Below are positions 17,740 to 25,474 of a stretch of 28,753 bases of DNA, piece after piece; the first letter of the stretch is position 1, and every line of letters begins with the position of its first letter. The position numbers and the translations under genes are program-made. Below the pieces are notes generated by a model. The model made no database searches and was not told the origin of the DNA. It was given only the letters and a program-made list of their open reading frames with translations. The DNA lies in NCBI GenBank assembly GCA_040219575.1, contig JAVJSD010000092.1, forward strand, positions 1-28,753. The letters run 5' to 3'. The DNA comes from JAVJSD01 sp040219575. Its GTDB lineage: Bacteria > Planctomycetota > Planctomycetia > Pirellulales > Pirellulaceae.

Positions 17740-19023
17740 ATGCCCATCACCCGCATTCATGCCCGCGAAGTGCTCGACAGCCGCGGACGTCCGACCGTGG
17801 AGGCGGAGGTCGAAGCGGACGGCGTCGTCGGTCGGGCGATCGCTCCCTCGGGGGCGAGCACCGGGGCCGCCGAGGCGCTGGAGTTGCGCGACGCAGACGA
17901 GCGGCGCTACGACGGGCTGGGCGTGCTGCGGGCCTGTGAAAACGTCAACCGCGTGATCGCACCGGCCTTGCTGGGAATCGATGCGGTCGATCAAATCGCG
18001 GTCGATACGAAACTGTTCGAACTCGACGGCTCTCCGCAGAAGACCCACCTGGGCGGCAACGCGCTGTTGGCGGTCTCGCTGGCGGCGGCGCATGCGGCGG
18101 CGGCCGCTGAAGGCATCCCGCTCTATCGCCACTTCGCCCGGTTGCGGGCGAGATTCGAAGGCCGGCACGAGGCCGATGCGGAGCCCGATGTGCGCATGCC
18201 GCTGCCGATGACGAACATGATTTCCGGCGGGCTGCACGCGGGCGGCAACCTCGATTTTCAGGACGTGCTGATCATGCCGGTCGGCGCGGCGGACTATCGC
18301 ACCGGCCTGGAGTGGATCGTTCGCGTCTACAACCGCTTGGGGAAGTTGCTCGAAGCGGCCGGCTACGAGGGCCGGCTGGTCGGCGACGAGGGGGGCTTCG
18401 GTCCGCGCCTGAAATCGAATCGCGAGGCCGTGGCGCTGGTGGTGCGGGCCATTGAGGCGGCGGGCCTGCGGCCGAAGGACGACGTCACCATCGCGCTCGA
18501 TGTGGCCGCGACGCATTTCTTCCACGAGGGGCACTACCACCTGGCCGCCGAACAGGACGTCCGGCTCACGTCGGCCGACATGGTCGATCGGCTGGAAGCC
18601 TGGATCGACGAGTTCCCCATCACCAGCATCGAGGACGCTTTGGCCGAGGAGGATTGGGACGGCTGGCAGTTGCTCACCCGGCGGCTGGGGAAGCGCGTGC
18701 GGCTGGTGGGAGACGACCTGTTGGCCACCAACGTCGTCCGAGTACGAAAGGCGATCCAGCTGCGGGCGGCGAACTCCGCCCTGATCAAGGTGAATCAGAT
18801 CGGAACGCTGACGGAGACGTTTCAGACGATGCACGCCGCCCGGCAAGCGGGCTTCACGCTGGTGGTATCCGCCCGCAGCGGCGAGACCGAAGACACCACG
18901 ATCGCCGACTTGGCCGTCGGCTGGAGCGCCGAGTTGATCAAGATCGGCTCGATTGTGCGCAGCGAGCGGCTGGCGAAGTACAACCAATTGCTGCGAATCG
19001 AAGAAGCGTTGGCCGGTGGATGA
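17740..19023 (+). CDS. eno: Enolase family protein with an altered active-site His
   Basis: The 427-residue product is enolase along its full length: REVLDSRGRPTVEAEV, APSGASTGAAEALELRD, GGLHAGGN, GDEGGFGP, ALDVAA, SIEDALAEEDW, VGDDLLATN, IKVNQIGT and the C-terminal RSERLAKYNQLLRIEE. The catalytic Glu of GDEGGF and the Lys of IKVNQIG are present. However, the near-invariant SHRSGETED is SARSGETED here: Ala378 (codon GCC at 18871-18873) replaces the His known as His373 in yeast enolase. Enolase converts 2-phosphoglycerate to phosphoenolpyruvate; with this change activity may be low or the substrate different. It may be a second paralogue rather than the housekeeping copy. The gene follows the cupin gene, has no clear ribosome binding site, and is immediately followed by a two-hairpin repeat. 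Confidence 0.8.
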   Translation: MPITRIHAREVLDSRGRPTVEAEVEADGVVGRAIAPSGASTGAAEALELRDADERRYDGLGVLRACENVNRVIAPALLGIDAVDQIAVDTKLFELDGSPQKTHLGGNALLAVSLAAAHAAAAAEGIPLYRHFARLRARFEGRHEADAEPDVRMPLPMTNMISGGLHAGGNLDFQDVLIMPVGAADYRTGLEWIVRVYNRLGKLLEAAGYEGRLVGDEGGFGPRLKSNREAVALVVRAIEAAGLRPKDDVTIALDVAATHFFHEGHYHLAAEQDVRLTSADMVDRLEAWIDEFPITSIEDALAEEDWDGWQLLTRRLGKRVRLVGDDLLATNVVRVRKAIQLRAANSALIKVNQIGTLTETFQTMHAARQAGFTLVVSARSGETEDTTIADLAVGWSAELIKIGSIVRSERLAKYNQLLRIEEALAGG

Positions 19024-19026
19024 GAA

Positions 19027-19095
19027 CCCGTAGCGGAAGTCGCCAGACTTCCGACAGCGAGCGAGTCCTCGGAACTCTGGTGAGTTCCGCTACGG
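19027..19095. repeat. Two-hairpin dispersed repeat, copy C
   Basis: Hairpin 1 is GGAAGTC-GCCA-GACTTCC (19035-19052) and hairpin 2 is GGAACTC-TGGT-GAGTTCC (19071-19088). The outer edges CCGTAGC and GCTACGG are also mutually inverted, so the whole unit has an overall dyad. It starts 4 bases after the enolase stop and is oriented opposite to copies A and B. Confidence 0.85.
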
Positions 19096-19191
19096 CAATG
19101 CGTGCACTCGGCTCGTCTTCCCAGCGGGCCAGCCCGAATGACGCATCAGCCGCTGGACGTTCGCAGCGTCCGGTCGTCGGGGTGCATTTCC

Positions 19192-19354
19192 GTAGCATGG
19201 CCGCCCTCGGCCGTGAATGAGCGGTCCACCACGTGGCCCTTGCTTCCCGAAGACCGGCGTGAACGAAGGCGACGTCTCCCTGCATGCGGATCGACGCAGG
19301 CGCCGACGCTCCCTTTGATGGAACGCCGATTCACGGCCGGGGGCGGCCATGCTA
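19192..19354. repeat. Inverted repeat with 37-base arms
   Basis: The left arm begins GTAGCATGGCCGCCCTCGGC (19192-19228). The right arm (19318-19354) is its inverse with a few mismatches, read on the minus strand as GTAGCATGGCCGCCCCCGGC. The 89-base centre has no ORF of note. It could be a small non-autonomous mobile element or a large hairpin; no target duplication was identified. Confidence 0.7.
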
Positions 19355-19369
19355 CCTGCTTCGCCGCCG

Positions 19370-20506
19370 CTAGATCGGTTCGTCGTAGATCTTCACGAAG
19401 CTTTTTACGAACTGCTCCTGCGAGTAGAACTTCATCAGCACGTCGCGGCCGAAGGACAGCGGGGTGCTCTCGATGAACATCATCTTGGCCAGCGTGCGGG
19501 AGTCGGCCTGCACTTTGTCGACGCGGCCGTGACGCCGTTTTTCGAACAGCGCCAGGGCATGCGGGATCGTGCGGGCGTCGGCTCGGCTCAACTCGTCGGC
19601 CAACACCGCGGCCGACTCCATCGCCATCGAGGCGCCCACGCCGGCGGTCGGCAGCAGGGCGCTGCCGGCGTCGCCCAGCAGCACGACGCGGCCCTCGTGC
19701 CAGGTGGGCATGCGGATGTCGGCGTATTCGGTGTAGAAGACTTCGTCGTCCTCGGCGACGGCGGCCAGAATCCGCGGCGCCGCGCCCCCCAGCATGCCGA
19801 ACGCCTCGCGCATCCGCGCGACGCGGCCCTCGGCCGGTTCCCGGTGGCCGGTGGGAATCGGCATGCCGTTGAACACGCACAGCCGCGAGGTGGTGGGATA
19901 GATGCCGAAGAAGCGGCCGGCGCCCCAGATCTCGGTGATGGCGTCGTGCGGGGCCGCCTCGGGCTCGACCCAGAAGGCGTAGCCGGCCCAACCGGTGCGG
20001 TGCAGCGGATGCTCGCCGAACACAAGTTGACGCACCTGCGAGTGGATGCCGTCGCAGCCGACGACCAGATCATAGGCGTCCTGCTTGCCGTCGGTGGTGG
20101 CCACGCGCACCTGGTGCTCGTCCTGCTCGACGCTGACCAACGATGTGCCCATGCGGATCGGCAGGTCGCGCAGTCCGTGCAGCAGGATGTCGAGCAGCTC
20201 GCTCCGCATCAGACCGCGCGAGGTGCCGTAGCGCTGGTCGAAATCGGCGAACGAGTAGCTATGCAGAACCTCGCCGTGGCCGTTGCAGACGTTGTACGTG
20301 AACATCGGCTGGCTGACGGAGAGGAACTGGTCGTGCAGCCCCAGCCCGTGCAGCACGCGGCTTCCCAGCGGCCACAGGCCCAGCACGTAGCCGGCCTGGT
20401 TGTAGTTCCTCGACCGTTCGATGATGGCCGGCCGCATGCCGCGCTGCCGCAACAGCGCCGCCAGCGTCAACCCGGCGACGCCTCCGCCCACGATCAGAAT
20501 GCGCAT
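19370..20506 (-). CDS. FAD-dependent monooxygenase (UbiH/PHBH-like)
   Basis: The 378-residue protein starts MRILIVGGGVAGLTLAALLR, the Rossmann GxGxxG dinucleotide-binding fold for FAD. It has DLVVGCDGIHSQVRQLV (the DG motif) in the middle and GDAGSALLPTAGVGASMAME at about 278, the second FAD motif of the p-hydroxybenzoate hydroxylase group. Members use NAD(P)H and oxygen to hydroxylate aromatic or polyketide-like substrates. The substrate here is unknown and no biosynthetic cluster is visible nearby. The frame is open to 20608, but the extra residues are Arg-rich and the Rossmann strand begins directly at ATG 20506, so that start is preferred. It converges on the enolase-like gene. Confidence 0.85.
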   Translation of the reverse strand: MRILIVGGGVAGLTLAALLRQRGMRPAIIERSRNYNQAGYVLGLWPLGSRVLHGLGLHDQFLSVSQPMFTYNVCNGHGEVLHSYSFADFDQRYGTSRGLMRSELLDILLHGLRDLPIRMGTSLVSVEQDEHQVRVATTDGKQDAYDLVVGCDGIHSQVRQLVFGEHPLHRTGWAGYAFWVEPEAAPHDAITEIWGAGRFFGIYPTTSRLCVFNGMPIPTGHREPAEGRVARMREAFGMLGGAAPRILAAVAEDDEVFYTEYADIRMPTWHEGRVVLLGDAGSALLPTAGVGASMAMESAAVLADELSRADARTIPHALALFEKRRHGRVDKVQADSRTLAKMMFIESTPLSFGRDVLMKFYSQEQFVKSFVKIYDEPI

Positions 20507-20931
20507 GGCTTGCCTCACAACAGCAAAGACGCGAATAGCCGCCCGGCACAGGCGCCGGCGTCTCCCCTTGCATCGACCGCCGCCGAGGAATCGGCAAGGT
20601 TTCGCCAAACTTCTCCGGGAGTGCGGATTATTCCCATAGCAACGCCGCGGCTCGGAAGCGAACCGTCGCCCGAGCCGCTGGGTTCATCCCGGCGCAAAGC
20701 GGCGGTGTAGTGCGATTCCCGAGGTTGGTCCAACATGCACGCAGCAGTGCGATGGGAACATTCGCATCCAACCGAACTCCGTTCTGTCACGCGTGTACCA
20801 ATCGCCGCCTGCGCGGGGACAAACCCCACGGCTCAGGGAAGCGGCGCACTTCGGCCGCTTCGCTCAAATGGCTGCAGCTCCCCCCATCACGACCGAAATT
20901 CGGTTGCGTTCGCCCAAGAAACGACTTCGCG
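20507..20931. other. Spacer with no recognised gene
   Basis: About 425 bases. It holds the degenerate hairpin at 20674-20695 (CGCTGGG, loop TTCAT, CCCGGCG), related to the perfect one at 7134-7152. Open frames on both strands lack motifs. The promoter of the monooxygenase should lie near 20510-20600 on the minus strand, but no clear boxes were seen. Confidence 0.4.
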
Positions 20932-21414
20932 CTAGAGAGACTTCTGCGACGACTTTTCGAGCTGATCCGCGAAGTGAGATCGGACCTCACGATCCGCAAG
21001 AACGATCGACGCCCAGATGCCGATCGGCATTCCGACGACCAGCAGCGGAGAACAGATGGGCAAGAGCGCGATCGTTGCCGCCATCCGAGCTGGCCAGAGA
21101 CGGCGACAGAGAAGCATTTGCAGGGCGCCGAACAACGTAAACGCTTTCGCCAGGAGCAAGCCGCCCACGCCGATCACCGGCACCCATAGGATCATCTGTT
21201 GCCCCACAATGCCCTCCGGGTGAATTTGAATTGCCTCGATCGCGGTGTTCAAGGATATCCACAACCAGATGCATAGATCGACCACACCAAGCACAAGCAG
21301 CGCCAGCGCCGGTGCAAAACAGCGAGCTCCGGCAAGGGACGAAGACTCGCCCTGTTGCTCGCCCGATATTGCGTCAACCTGCGGTGATTCGTAGGGGTTC
21401 GAGTCTGAGTTCAT
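20932..21414 (-). CDS. Small membrane protein with planctomycete NPYESP N-terminus
   Basis: The 160-residue product begins MNSDSNPYESPQVD, a short polar head with the NPYxSP motif seen at the start of many planctomycete membrane proteins. Hydrophobic segments follow: FAPALALLVLGVVDLCIWLWI (about 33-53), MILWVPVIGVGGLLLAKAF (about 74-92) and a third ATIALLPICSPLLVVGMPIG (about 113-132). The C-terminus is charged. It is probably an inner-membrane protein with three or four helices; its function is unknown. Its ATG overlaps the sulfatase stop (ATGA on the minus strand), so translation is probably coupled to the sulfatase. No similarity to a named family was recognised. Confidence 0.7.
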   Translation of the reverse strand: MNSDSNPYESPQVDAISGEQQGESSSLAGARCFAPALALLVLGVVDLCIWLWISLNTAIEAIQIHPEGIVGQQMILWVPVIGVGGLLLAKAFTLFGALQMLLCRRLWPARMAATIALLPICSPLLVVGMPIGIWASIVLADREVRSHFADQLEKSSQKSL

Positions 21415-22985
21415 CGCGGCGGCGCACTCCGGCCGCTTTGCTTGAACGCTTCCAGCTTCGCCTTCAACTCTTTCACGATCTCCGGACGCTCGAAGTACCG
21501 GTTCTGCGTTTCACCCGGATCGTCGGCCAGGTTGTAGAGTTGGCCGGGCGCGTCGGGCGCGGCGTCGGGCAGCGCGTACTGCTTCAGCTCGCCGCGATCG
21601 TAGCGGTTGCCGCCGGAGCCCTGGTGGTCGAGGTACTTCCACGGGCCGCGGCGAATTGAAAGCGCCAGCGAGATCGTTTGCTCGAGCAGGTACTCGCGCA
21701 CCGGCCGCTCGCCCTGCATCCCTTCGAGCACCGGCAGGAAGTTGTAGCTGTCTTCGGCGGCGCCCGTGGGCAAGTCGGCGTCGACGACCGCGGCGCAGGT
21801 GGCCATCACGTCGGTGAGGCTCAGCAGTTGCTCGCTCACGCTGCCCGGCTTCACACGGCCCGGCCAACGCACCAGAAACGGCGTGCGATGGCCCCCTTCC
21901 CACTGATCGCGCTTCATGCCCCGCCAGGGCCGCGCTCCGTCGTGCCCGTGGTCGGCCCGCATATTCACCACGCTGGTCACCTCCGGGCCGTTGTCGCTGC
22001 CGAACATCACCAGCGTGTCGTCGGCCACGCCGAGGTCGTCGAGCGTCTTCAGCAGCTGGCCCACGATGTGGTCCATTTCGTGGAGGAAGTCGCCATGCGG
22101 ACCGGCGCTCGTCTCGCCTTGAAACCGCCTGGCGGGAAACGACGGCAGGTGCACCGCCTGCATCGAGTGCAGCAGGAAGAACGGCCTGCCGGGCCGCTGC
22201 TTCACATGCTCGGTGAGAAACTGCCGGCTCTTCTCCAGGAACACGAGATCCACTTCCTCCAGATCGAAATCCGGGGCGATCATGCCGCGCCGGTTGTCGC
22301 GTGAATAGGCATGCTGGGGCAGCGGCGTGCGATCGAGTTGCTTTGTCGGCGGCGTCGGCACGCGGTCCTGATCGATGAAGGCGTACAGCCAGTCGGTGGT
22401 GGGGCAGCAGGCGGTGCCGAAGAAGCGATCGAAGCCGCGCGTGGTCGGGCCGTCGGGAATCGGCCGCGAGAAATCGACGAGTTGCACCTGCCGCAGCGCC
22501 GGTCCGCCTTCCCGCCAATCGGCCGGCGCCTCGCGGGGAACTCTCGCCTCGTGGGCCGGCGCGCCGTCCTTGGTGAGGAACGTCATGCCGATATGCCACT
22601 TGCCGATGCAGGCGGTGGTGTAGCCGTGGTCGCGCAGCATCTGCGGCAGCGTGAGCCGGCCTTCTTCGATGAGCGCCGGCCCGCCCACCCCGGTGAACAC
22701 GCCGCGGTAGCCGGTGCGAAAGCACATCCGCCCGGTGAGCAGGCTGTAGCGCGAGGGCGTGCAGACGGTCGAGGCGGAATGCGCGTCGGTGAAGCGCATC
22801 CCCTCGCGCGCCAGACGATCGAGATTCGGCGTGGCGACCTTCGCCTCGTCGTTGTAACAACCGACGTCGCCATAGCCGAGGTCGTCGGCAAGGATGAACA
22901 AAATATTCGGCGGCCCGGCCGAGGCGACGAGGGGGCTGATCGCCAGAATCAGGAGAACAAGTGTCGAAAGTATGCGAGTTTGCAT
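21411..22985 (-). CDS. Secreted arylsulfatase-like sulfatase (type I)
   Basis: The 524-residue protein has a clear signal peptide (MQTRILSTLVLLILAISPLV, cut near ASAG). ILADDLGYGD (about 31-40) gives two metal-binding aspartates. CTPSR at 75-79 is the C-x-P-x-R signature in which Cys75 is converted to formylglycine by a sulfatase-maturing enzyme. GKWHIG, HSMQAVHLP and GSDNGPE supply the other metal and substrate ligands. It removes sulfate esters, in planctomycetes often from algal or host polysaccharides, outside the cytoplasm. No maturase or glycosidase is nearby. The downstream membrane protein gene overlaps its stop codon. The start is chosen for the signal peptide; no good Shine-Dalgarno is seen. 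Confidence 0.92.
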   Translation of the reverse strand: MQTRILSTLVLLILAISPLVASAGPPNILFILADDLGYGDVGCYNDEAKVATPNLDRLAREGMRFTDAHSASTVCTPSRYSLLTGRMCFRTGYRGVFTGVGGPALIEEGRLTLPQMLRDHGYTTACIGKWHIGMTFLTKDGAPAHEARVPREAPADWREGGPALRQVQLVDFSRPIPDGPTTRGFDRFFGTACCPTTDWLYAFIDQDRVPTPPTKQLDRTPLPQHAYSRDNRRGMIAPDFDLEEVDLVFLEKSRQFLTEHVKQRPGRPFFLLHSMQAVHLPSFPARRFQGETSAGPHGDFLHEMDHIVGQLLKTLDDLGVADDTLVMFGSDNGPEVTSVVNMRADHGHDGARPWRGMKRDQWEGGHRTPFLVRWPGRVKPGSVSEQLLSLTDVMATCAAVVDADLPTGAAEDSYNFLPVLEGMQGERPVREYLLEQTISLALSIRRGPWKYLDHQGSGGNRYDRGELKQYALPDAAPDAPGQLYNLADDPGETQNRYFERPEIVKELKAKLEAFKQSGRSAPPR

Positions 22986-23198
22986 GAGGAGCGCCTGAAT
23001 GCGGACTCGAAGCAGCGTAGGAATCGGCGGACCACCATGCTAACCCATGGCGTCCGGCGACGCTCATTCACGCGCGGAATTGTGGCCGATTCGCCGGCCG
23101 ACCGGTACACTGTCGGCTCCCCGTCAATCGGCCGCCGCCACTCTCTCGCGATCGCGTCAGTGAAAGAATCAAAACCGCCAAACGACGTGAGCAAGCCG

Positions 23199-23630
23199 AT
23201 GCCGAACCGACAGGCGGAGCAGGAGGCCGCCGATAGGTTGGAGATGGCGCTCGCGCAGCGCGGGATGATGTGGTTCTTCGTACTGAAATTGGCGATCGAC
23301 TGCACCGTGGGCCTGGCGATGGGTCTCCAGTCGACTCCCCTGCTGGCCGCCTATTTTGTGGCGTTCTTCACGGTGGAGGGCGCGATCGCCGTGAACGCGT
23401 TTCGACTCGGACGCGTGGTCTACGGATTCGGGCCAGGGCTCGCCTGTATGCTGATCGTGCTGCCGCCTTGCATGGGCACGATGGTCGTTCTCATTCTCAA
23501 CGGCAACGTGATGGACCGACTCCGCAAGGCGGGCGTCAAATCCGGCTTCATGGGCGTCACGAAGCAGCAGTTGGACGAACTCCGGCGACAAGCGGAGGAC
23601 GAATATACCTATCGCCAGTTCGACCCGTAA
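23199..23630 (+). CDS. Hypothetical membrane protein
   Basis: The 143-residue product has a charged N-terminus (MPNRQAEQEAADRLEMAL) and then hydrophobic stretches WFFVLKLAIDCTVGLAMGL, TPLLAAYFVAFFTVEGAIAV and GPGLACMLIVLPPCMGTMVV, so about three transmembrane helices. It ends in a charged, probably cytoplasmic tail. No family was recognised. An in-frame GTG at 23187 and ATG codons further upstream (23037) are possible starts; ATG 23199 or GTG 23187 is favoured because the longer version reads Arg-rich without motifs. It is transcribed divergently from the sulfatase. A TACACT at 23104 could be a -10 box. Confidence 0.6.
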   Translation: MPNRQAEQEAADRLEMALAQRGMMWFFVLKLAIDCTVGLAMGLQSTPLLAAYFVAFFTVEGAIAVNAFRLGRVVYGFGPGLACMLIVLPPCMGTMVVLILNGNVMDRLRKAGVKSGFMGVTKQQLDELRRQAEDEYTYRQFDP

Positions 23631-23697
23631 CCGTCTCCCGAGCCGAACTCGACGGCGTGGCGCGTCGCTCGCCAAGCACGGAACCGGGCGACGCGGC

Positions 23698-24105
23698 CTA
23701 CGGTTCAACAACGATCGCGTCGACCACTCCAGGACCGTCGTCGACGGGCGGAATCGAATACTGCAACTGCTCCATCCACTCGTTGAAGTAGCTCTCGTAG
23801 CGGCCCTTGAAGTGGGCGTCGAGGATGCCAAGGCCCATCGTCTCCTCCATCCGCACGTGAACCTCGCAATCGGCGCCGCGCGGTTGATAGTGGATGGTGA
23901 TTCGTTTGGGGAAATCCGCCGGATTCACAAACCACCCACCCAGCAGCCGTGTCTTCCATTGCGAGCCCTGCTTGCCCACGAGTTCGCCCTCGCGGCGGCC
24001 GACGACCTTCACGCGATGCCGACCACAGAACCGCTCAAGGAACCGCGCGATCTCGTCGGTGTTGCAGCGGGTGATCCAACGCGATTCCAACTCCGCCCGG
24101 GCCAT
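23698..24105 (-). CDS. Hypothetical protein, 135 residues
   Basis: The start is well supported: AAAGGAAC lies 6-8 bases before ATG 24105. The protein (MARAELESRWITRCNTDEIA...) has no signal peptide or membrane segment. It has alternating hydrophobic patterns such as RITIHYQPRGADCEVHVRME that suggest beta strands, and a C-terminal Trp/Tyr-rich helix (YESYFNEWMEQLQYS). An SRPBCC-like ligand-binding fold is conceivable but not demonstrated. It lies convergent to the membrane protein gene ending at 23630 and divergent from the next gene. Confidence 0.65.
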   Translation of the reverse strand: MARAELESRWITRCNTDEIARFLERFCGRHRVKVVGRREGELVGKQGSQWKTRLLGGWFVNPADFPKRITIHYQPRGADCEVHVRMEETMGLGILDAHFKGRYESYFNEWMEQLQYSIPPVDDGPGVVDAIVVEP

Positions 24106-24167
24106 GTCCGTTCCTTTCGACCTTCTGCGATACACCGTTGGATTGATCGAGCCAACGAAGCGATTTC

Positions 24168-24196
24168 GTGACAATCGCGGCACACGCTGTTATTAT
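24168..24196 (+). promoter_or_regulatory. Promoter for the 109-residue membrane protein gene
   Basis: GTGACA (24168-24173) and TATTAT (24191-24196), each matching the sigma-70 consensus at five of six positions, are separated by exactly 17 bases. The gene starts 129 bases downstream of the -10 box. This is among the best plus-strand promoter-like sequences in the window. Confidence 0.6.
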
Positions 24197-24324
24197 TGCG
24201 GCTGCTTGAACGCACTGCCTATCGGCGCGGGCGCCATTTGGAAGGAACTTTTCAATCCTCCGGCCCGCACGTTTCGATGCAATCGCTGATTCCTTCAACA
24301 GGCTGATTCGCGAGGACCGGACGG

Positions 24325-24654
24325 ATGAGCGACTCCAACGACACGGCGCCGAAGATCGACGAAACGAAGCAGGCCAAGACCGACGACAAGACCGAGGAAA
24401 GCTGGAGTCCCTTCGACGAATGGTGGGGCAAGCTGCTCGGCGCGCCGCTGTTCTGGGGCATTGGCTATTGGCTGTACTACGAACTGGGCCGCCTCGAAAC
24501 GGAAGGCGGCACGGTGCGCATCAACTGGTTCTTCGCGCTCGCCTATCAATTGGGCGGCCGCTGGGGCGCCGTCGGCTTGTGCGCCGTGCTGGGAGCGGTG
24601 TTCCTGGCGTGGGGCCTGGTGCATCTGGCCAGCGGAACGAAGAAAGAAGCGTGA
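24325..24654 (+). CDS. Small hypothetical membrane protein
   Basis: This 109-residue protein has a polar, Asp/Lys/Thr-rich N-terminus (about 26 residues, probably disordered) followed by FDEWWGKLLGAPLFWGIGYW and a strong C-terminal transmembrane helix WGAVGLCAVLGAVFLAWGLV, ending in basic residues. One or two membrane passes are likely. GAGGA eight bases before ATG 24325 and a good upstream promoter support it as a real gene. No family was recognised. Confidence 0.7.
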   Translation: MSDSNDTAPKIDETKQAKTDDKTEESWSPFDEWWGKLLGAPLFWGIGYWLYYELGRLETEGGTVRINWFFALAYQLGGRWGAVGLCAVLGAVFLAWGLVHLASGTKKEA

Positions 24655-24700
24655 CCATCGCGACTCGGTCCTCAATACGTACACAGAAGGGAAGCAACGC

Positions 24701-24919
24701 ATGCGTTGTAACGCCTCACAGATGAGCGGTTTTGTCTCGGGAGGCCACGGTCGCGCACACGCGGCCGCGGCGCCGCGGATTCGTGCCGAAGTGCGCCGCG
24801 AGTTCACGCACCAAGGGGCCACGGCGTCGCTGCTGCAGCGGATACGTCTCTGGTGGCGGATCGAACGCGAGATTCGTCGACGTATCCAAGCCACGGCCCC
24901 CTCCGACGCCCTCTATTGA
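24701..24919 (+). CDS. Small basic protein coupled to the acetyltransferase
   Basis: A 72-residue ORF starting ATG 24701 with GAAGGGAAG a few bases upstream. Its TGA overlaps the next ATG (TGATG), a classic coupling arrangement. The sequence has RIRAEVRREF and then LLQRIRLWWRIEREIRRRIQ, a very basic amphipathic helix with paired Trp, ending APSDALY. There is no signal peptide or named domain. It could bind nucleic acid or the membrane surface, or be a partner of the acetyltransferase; this is inference. The earlier part of the longer open frame (from 24461) overlaps the preceding membrane protein gene and is not counted. Confidence 0.6.
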   Translation: MRCNASQMSGFVSGGHGRAHAAAAPRIRAEVRREFTHQGATASLLQRIRLWWRIEREIRRRIQATAPSDALY

Positions 24920-25458
24920 TGGAAATCCACAGCGAGCGATTGCTGCTGCGTCGGTGGCGTGACGAGGACCGCGCCCCCTTCGCCCGGCTGAACGCCGATG
25001 CACGCGTGGTCGAGTTTCTGCCCGGACCCATGTCGCGGCAGGAAAGCGACGCGCTCGTCGATCGGATCGAGGCGCATTTCGACAAACACGGCTTCGGCCT
25101 GTGGGCGGTCGAGGCGCCCGGCGAAGCGCCGCTGATCGGCTTCATCGGCTTGGCGGTCACGCGGTTCGAGGCGCACTTCACGCCGGCGGTGGAAATCGGC
25201 TGGCGGCTCGACGCGGATCATTGGGGACGCGGCTACGCCACCGAAGGCGCCCGGGCCGCGCTGCAATTCGGTTTCGAGACGCTCACACTCGACGAGATCG
25301 TCTCGTTCACCGTGCCGCACAACGCGCGCTCGCGTCGTGTGATGGAAAAGATCGGCATGAGCCACCGCGAAAGCGACGACTTCGACCACCCGCTGCTGGC
25401 CGAAGGTCATCCGCTGCGCCGGCATGTGCTGTATCGCAAACGTCAATCAACGACGTGA
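24919..25458 (+). CDS. GNAT acetyltransferase, RimJ/RimL type
   Basis: The product (179 residues) begins MEIHSERLLLRRWRDEDRAP, the usual opening of the RimJ/RimL branch of GNAT N-acetyltransferases. VEIGWRLDADHWGRGYATEG carries the acetyl-CoA pyrophosphate-binding motif (here GRGYAT). The C-terminus NARSRRVMEKIGMSHRE is also typical. It transfers an acetyl group from acetyl-CoA to an amine, often a protein N-terminus or a small molecule; the substrate is unknown. Translation is likely coupled to the upstream 72-residue ORF, and the TGATG overlap fixes the start. An alternative ATG at 24853 would overlap that ORF. Confidence 0.85.
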   Translation: MEIHSERLLLRRWRDEDRAPFARLNADARVVEFLPGPMSRQESDALVDRIEAHFDKHGFGLWAVEAPGEAPLIGFIGLAVTRFEAHFTPAVEIGWRLDADHWGRGYATEGARAALQFGFETLTLDEIVSFTVPHNARSRRVMEKIGMSHRESDDFDHPLLAEGHPLRRHVLYRKRQSTT

Positions 25459-25474
25459 CCTGTCTCGATCGCGG

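Larger units (their letters stand above)
19024..19369. other. Repeat-filled spacer between convergent genes
   Basis: This 346-base gap between the enolase-like gene and the convergent monooxygenase holds the two-hairpin repeat copy C (19027-19095) and a large inverted repeat (19192-19354). No gene was recognised. Confidence 0.6.

Noticed and set aside
20839..20866. Similarity between a stretch at 20839-20866 and the sulfatase 3' end near 21418-21443 (GCGGCGCACTTCGGCCGCTT-like).
   Set aside because: The match is short and GC-rich, with mismatches; chance cannot be excluded and no larger duplication surrounds it.
24461..24700. The long frame 24461-24919 as one protein.
   Set aside because: Its first 80 codons overlap the 109-residue membrane protein gene, which has a better start and composition. 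Only the part from ATG 24701 has its own ribosome binding site and does not overlap.
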